DNA from: Bacteroidota bacterium
Lineage (GTDB): Bacteria; Bacteroidota; Bacteroidia; UKL13-3
Assembly: GCA_027491355.1 (NCBI GenBank)
Contig: JAIXWI010000009.1
Location: 1-64,000, forward strand
Length of the DNA stretch: 64,000 nucleotides
Direction: 5' to 3'
Part shown: piece after piece, positions 59,935-64,000 of the stretch
Numbering within the stretch: the first letter of the stretch is position 1
How the letters are laid out: each line of letters begins with the position of its first letter
Position numbers and translations under genes: made by a program
The notes under the pieces: generated by a model
Seen by the model: the letters and a program-made list of their open reading frames with translations, nothing else
Databases searched by the model: none
Told to the model about the DNA's origin: nothing

Positions 59935-62324
59935 TAGAATTTAAAATTGTAAGTTACCGATGGAACAAAAGTAAACAAGTACCATTTTTGAATAATTGGA
60001 TTACCAGATTGGTCATTTTCATAGCTCAATGTGTAGGCGTTTTTGCGCCCATAAACATTGTAAATTGAGAACACCCAATTGGATTCATTTTTATAATTGA
60101 CACCGGGCCTTTTCTTTCTATTAATAGTTACTGAAACATCCATCCTGTGGTAATCTGGTAACCTTGCACCGTTTCGTGCCCCGTAAAATATGGATGGTTG
60201 ACTTGAGCCCAATATTTGATAACGTTGACTGGCCTCTGTGTAGGCTTCACCTGTAGCATAAACAAAATTTGCGCCCAGGCTGATTCTTTTACTCAAATCA
60301 TGGTTGACCACAACTGTTAGGTAATGCCTTCTATCAAACCTAAAATTGAACCAATCACCGTTGTTTATAAAATTTGCTTTGCGTTCAGATTTAGAGAGTG
60401 CGTAGCTAATCCAACCCGTTGTTTGGCCGTTCTGTTTTCTGGCAAACAACTCAATACCGTATGACCTGCCAATTCCAGCTACAACCTGTGACTCTATCGC
60501 CTCATTGAATTGGATGTCTGCACCATTTCTGAGTTCTACAGTATTGTTCATCCATTTGTAATATACTTCAGCACTCAATTCGATGGTATTGTCTTGCATG
60601 TTTTTAAAATAGCCAAACGCAACCTGATCGGCCGACTGCGGCTTGATATACCTGTCTGTTGGTGTCCAAAACTCCTGTCCTGTTGATGCTGTAACGTTTT
60701 GAATTAAATGCATATATTGATACATTCTGTTGTATGAAGCCTTGAGAGAGCTTACGGAATTCAATTGATATACCATGTTGATTCTGGGTTCTATTCCCCA
60801 GTTAGTTTGATAGACATCCCCTGCCTTATAATTGGTAAATTGTGCATCTCCAGTTAACGGTGTTCCTTCTTTTAAGAATCCGTTCTCTAATACAACAGTT
60901 TGGTTGTTTAAGTAATTGATAGACCTACCTTCACCAATATTTGAAAACAGCGTCAACCTGGCACCATATTCAGCACTAAACCTTGCGTTGATTTGTAGGT
61001 TGTGACTGACAAAATAATCTTGTTGAAAAGCTCTTTTTGCGGGTAAACTGGCATCATTGATGGTAGAGGCTGCAGTTATTTTAGTTCTAACCCCTGGTTC
61101 AAATTTTAAATAGCTCGCCTTTGCCCCAAATTTCAGGCTGTTTTTAGGTGATAGGTAATAGTTCCCTTCAACTTTTAGGTTCAAATCATTGATGTAATTA
61201 GAGCGTCTAAAGTTTAAGTTATCGGAGATGTTTAAATCAAAACCATAGTCGTATTTGCTATAAACCAAACTAGTATTGAAGAAGAGTTTGTCGTTGTATA
61301 GGTGGTTCCAGCGAATGGTACCTGTATAATTACCCCAACCAAATCCAAAGAACTTTCCAAATCCAAGTTTGTCTCGTCCAGCATAACCAGAAACAAAAAT
61401 CTTGTCGTTTTTACCCAGGGTCATGTTAGCCTTCAAATTGATATCACCAAAAAAAGCAGTGGCATCTTTTGTTGCCTCGCTAAACGGAAAAAAGACATCA
61501 AAATAGCTACGTCTTCCAGAAATCATAAATGAACCTTTGTCTTTGACAATTGGACCCTCTAATGTTAGCCTAGAAGAAAGCAACCCAATACCACCCGATG
61601 CAGAAAATTGCTTATTGTTCCCATCTTTCATCCGAACATCTAAAACAGAAGCCAATCGCCCACCAAAATTCGAAGGAATTCCACCCTTGTAGATTTCAAA
61701 ATCTTTGATGGCATCACCATTGAAGACTGAAAAGAAACCCAATACATGGGAAGGGTTGTACACTACCGCTTCGTCTAACAATACCAAGTTGTGGTCTACA
61801 TTGCCACCCCTTACCACAAATAGCGTATTGCCATCTCCAGCTTGCTGTATCCCTGGTAGGAGTTGGACTGCTTTAACAATGTCTAATTCGCCCAATAACA
61901 ATGGAATTTTTTTAACCTGTTTGATATCAAGCTTAACAACACTCATTTTGGTTGATTGCACATTGACCGCATCTGGTTTATCTGTTTTTACTACAATTTC
62001 ATTCAATTCACTTTCTTTTACTTTTAATGAAACTGGAAGTCGGGTGTTTTCGTTTAGGTCGATGGTAATTTTTTGTGTCTGGTAGCCTACATAACTAATT
62101 TCAAGATCATATTTGCCTGGAGCCAAACTCAATGAGTAAAATCCATACGCATTTGTAGAAACTCCAAGTTTCAATGAAGGAACAGCTACCACAGCCCCAA
62201 TTAAGTCTTCACCATTTTGGGCGTCTTTAACTTCACCACTGATGCTTATTTTTTTGTTCTGAGCGCTGAGGTTGATGGAAAAAATTATTAAAAAAAATAC
62301 TTGTAAAAAGCGAAAAATATTCAT
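59934..62324 (-). CDS. TonB-dependent receptor with carboxypeptidase-regulatory domain
   Basis: The 796-residue protein has a signal peptide (FLQVFFLIIFSINLSAQ), a carboxypeptidase-regulatory-like domain (about 27-110: GEVKDAQNGEDLIGAVVAVP, GKYDLEISYVGYQTQ), a plug (about 115-230: LLPGIQQAGDGNTLFVVRGG, EIYKGGIPSNFGGRLASVLD) and a long barrel ending YNFKF. It is the receptor half of the pair with DUF4249 and needs TonB-ExbBD for transport. The substrate is unknown. The upstream TATCTTTA is one mismatch from the -7 consensus. Confidence 0.93.
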   Translation of the reverse strand: MNIFRFLQVFFLIIFSINLSAQNKKISISGEVKDAQNGEDLIGAVVAVPSLKLGVSTNAYGFYSLSLAPGKYDLEISYVGYQTQKITIDLNENTRLPVSLKVKESELNEIVVKTDKPDAVNVQSTKMSVVKLDIKQVKKIPLLLGELDIVKAVQLLPGIQQAGDGNTLFVVRGGNVDHNLVLLDEAVVYNPSHVLGFFSVFNGDAIKDFEIYKGGIPSNFGGRLASVLDVRMKDGNNKQFSASGGIGLLSSRLTLEGPIVKDKGSFMISGRRSYFDVFFPFSEATKDATAFFGDINLKANMTLGKNDKIFVSGYAGRDKLGFGKFFGFGWGNYTGTIRWNHLYNDKLFFNTSLVYSKYDYGFDLNISDNLNFRRSNYINDLNLKVEGNYYLSPKNSLKFGAKASYLKFEPGVRTKITAASTINDASLPAKRAFQQDYFVSHNLQINARFSAEYGARLTLFSNIGEGRSINYLNNQTVVLENGFLKEGTPLTGDAQFTNYKAGDVYQTNWGIEPRINMVYQLNSVSSLKASYNRMYQYMHLIQNVTASTGQEFWTPTDRYIKPQSADQVAFGYFKNMQDNTIELSAEVYYKWMNNTVELRNGADIQFNEAIESQVVAGIGRSYGIELFARKQNGQTTGWISYALSKSERKANFINNGDWFNFRFDRRHYLTVVVNHDLSKRISLGANFVYATGEAYTEASQRYQILGSSQPSIFYGARNGARLPDYHRMDVSVTINRKKRPGVNYKNESNWVFSIYNVYGRKNAYTLSYENDQSGNPIIQKWYLFTFVPSVTYNFKF

Positions 62325-62391
62325 TCTGTGATTAAAGATAATTTATAGATTAAATGCCAAAATGGGGAAATTGTTTTGATTCTGTGTTGTT

Positions 62392-64000
62392 TTATTGTGG
62401 CAGAGCCGATTTGCTGTTCTTGTATCCGTACAAAAAGTAGATGGCTAAACCAATGACCAGCCAAACACCAAAACCAATCCAATTACTGAGCCCAAGTTGG
62501 GTCATTAAATAGAAATTTGCGATTAAACCCAAAACGGGAATCAGCGAAAAGTGGTATAGAACCCCCAACACATTGAACCCTAAAACCAATAACAGCGTGA
62601 GCGCTGTTGGCACATCAAGTGCCCTACAATTTTCTAAGAAAACGCCGATGTCCCCACAAAACCAAACGGCCCCAATTAAAGCTAAGGAAGTAAGGATTGG
62701 TAAATAAAGTGCACTGTTAAAATAAGGAACTTTAAAACCCTGATGTTCTTTGTTTGTGTGACTTTTCATTTGTATAACTCCTGCGCATACTGCTGCAAAA
62801 GCAAACAGGGTTCCAATACTACTTAAATCGGTCACCTCTTTCAGGTTCATAAACAATGCAGGAATTGAAACAAAAGCCCCCGTAACCAAAGTTGAAAAGG
62901 TGGGTGTTTTGAAGCGTGGGTGTATTTTAGAAAACTTTTGAGGCAACAACCCATCCCTACTCATGGTCATCCAAATTCTAGGTTGACCATTTTGGAACAC
63001 CAATAATACGCTTGCCATTGCAATAACGGCACTGATAGCAACAATTCCACTGATTTGTTTCAACCCAATTTTATCAAATACAAACGCCAAAGGATCACCA
63101 ACAGCCAACTCTTTGTAGCTTACGAGCCCAGTTAAAACCAAAGCGATTAAAATGTATAAAACAGTACAAACCAACAAGGAAACAATCATACTTATTGGAA
63201 GGTCTTTTCTTGGATTTTCACACTCTTCTGCGGTTGTTGCAAGTGCGTCGAAGCCAATGTATGCAAAAAACACAGAACTCACACCCATTAAAACCCCCTT
63301 TATACCGTTGGGTGCAAATGGGCTCCAGTTTTCGGGGTTTACATAAAACGCACCAACTACTATTACCAAAACAATTACAGATAATTTAATGAGCACCATT
63401 ATGTTTGACGCAATTTTGGTTTCTTTAACCCCCCTATAAATTAACCACGTTATTGCCAATACAATTAACAATGCGGGTAAGTCTGCAATGAATTTTAAAT
63501 TGCCAATAATGGGTGCATTAGACCAAGCTTTATAAGCTTGTTGTTGAAAGGTACTGAGTTGATCAAAGCCCAGAGAACCATTTTTTAGGAGATAATTTGC
63601 TTCTTTAAAACCTGTTTTGGCACTGAAATAATCCATGGTAAAGTGCTCGGGAATGTGTAATCCAAGGCCATCCATCAACCCGGTAAAGTAATCGCTCCAA
63701 CTAATTGCCACCACAATGTTGCCTATGGCATATTCTACAATTAGGGCCCAACCTATAATCCATGCCACCAACTCACCAAACGCCAGATAGGCGTATGTAT
63801 AGGCACTACCACTTATTGGAATAACCGAGGCAAATTCTGCGTAACACAATGCAGAAAAGCCACAAGCAAATGCGGTAAATATAAATAGTAAAATTACTGC
63901 CGGACCCCCATTAAAACTTGCATTTCCGATGGTTGAAAATATACCCGCACCAATGATAGCGGCTATACCCATTGCTACCAAGTCTTTTACCCCAAGTGTT
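62392..64000 (-). CDS. APC-family amino acid permease, 5' end outside the window
   Basis: The frame stays open past 63981 to the window edge: upstream of the TTG at 63981 the codons read TLGVKDL, continuous with LVAMGIAAIIGAGIFSTIG, the conserved TM1 of the APC superfamily (the substrate-binding GAGIF loop). So the start lies beyond base 64000 and the visible part is about 535 residues. About 12-14 membrane helices are visible, with EYAIGNIVVAISWSDY, FAYIGFDALATTAEECENPRKDLP (two adjacent blocks) and MSRDGLLPQKFSKIHPRFKTP. The family imports cationic or neutral amino acids by proton-coupled transport. Confidence 0.9.
   Translation of the reverse strand, partial: TLGVKDLVAMGIAAIIGAGIFSTIGNASFNGGPAVILLFIFTAFACGFSALCYAEFASVIPISGSAYTYAYLAFGELVAWIIGWALIVEYAIGNIVVAISWSDYFTGLMDGLGLHIPEHFTMDYFSAKTGFKEANYLLKNGSLGFDQLSTFQQQAYKAWSNAPIIGNLKFIADLPALLIVLAITWLIYRGVKETKIASNIMVLIKLSVIVLVIVVGAFYVNPENWSPFAPNGIKGVLMGVSSVFFAYIGFDALATTAEECENPRKDLPISMIVSLLVCTVLYILIALVLTGLVSYKELAVGDPLAFVFDKIGLKQISGIVAISAVIAMASVLLVFQNGQPRIWMTMSRDGLLPQKFSKIHPRFKTPTFSTLVTGAFVSIPALFMNLKEVTDLSSIGTLFAFAAVCAGVIQMKSHTNKEHQGFKVPYFNSALYLPILTSLALIGAVWFCGDIGVFLENCRALDVPTALTLLLVLGFNVLGVLYHFSLIPVLGLIANFYLMTQLGLSNWIGFGVWLVIGLAIYFLYGYKNSKSALPQ

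Overview
This 64 kb window is chromosomal DNA from a low-GC member of the phylum Bacteroidota. The evidence is the DUF4270 lipoprotein next to a short GT5-type glycogen synthase and glmS, a TonB receptor paired with a DUF4249 lipoprotein, proteins of the type IX secretion / gliding-motility type, an OMP_b-brl_3-type barrel, the YbeY-MnmG-methyltransferase-Ig-like-lipoprotein run, and repeated -7 boxes of the Bacteroidota type TAnnTTTG with almost no Shine-Dalgarno sequences. The order cannot be fixed from the sequence. Most of the window is housekeeping and cell-envelope genes. There is no phage, IS element, CRISPR array or toxin island.

Layout. 1-1262: N-terminal part of a large secreted surface protein (-). 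1455-6014: surA-like foldase and moxR ATPase (+), then a LutB-like iron-sulfur protein and panC (-). 6130-11145: short GT5 protein, DUF4270 lipoprotein, DAHP synthase and glmS (+). 11146-12798: an AT-rich lipoprotein gene with a DnaJ-type zinc domain, lying between the end of glmS and a degenerate second copy of the glmS 3' end. 12799-13035: pterin dehydratase (-). 13449-17681: a phosphorelay group (membrane kinase, single-domain regulator, hybrid kinase), running into a menaquinone pair (thioesterase, menF; to 19104). 19097-27740: DUF2461 protein, methyltransferase, GtrA protein, carB, alpha/beta hydrolase, TPR protein and a TonB receptor controlled by a TPP riboswitch. 27994-28075: tRNA-Leu(CAG). 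28154-35723: outer-membrane barrel protein, a 42-residue protein, then mutL with two rhomboids and an EEP-family protein (-). 35853-39171: GH3/beta-lactamase fusion and an RRM protein. 39212-44542 (-): a LysM protein with a degenerate transglycosylase domain, gatA, tatA, a pseudouridine synthase with a long basic tail, and a lipoprotein. 44663-57581 (+): dicarboxylate symporter, an M16 peptidase pair, a T9SS cargo protein, ybeY, mnmG, methyltransferase, Ig-like lipoprotein, a 433-bp AT-rich gap, pheS and a deoxyhypusine-synthase-like gene. 57592-64000 (-): pyrF, OM barrel, DUF4249 lipoprotein, TonB receptor and a partial amino-acid permease.

How the genes work together. Several neighbours form known functional sets: thioesterase with menF (menaquinone), riboswitch with TonB receptor (thiamin uptake), the two M16 subunits (one with the zinc motif, one without), TonB receptor with DUF4249 (uptake complex), and kinase, receiver and hybrid kinase (phosphorelay). 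The observations most worth following are the glmS-end duplication with its unusual cargo lipoprotein, the LysM protein that has lost the transglycosylase glutamate, the promoter-riboswitch-receptor unit, and the structured AT-rich gap before pheS.
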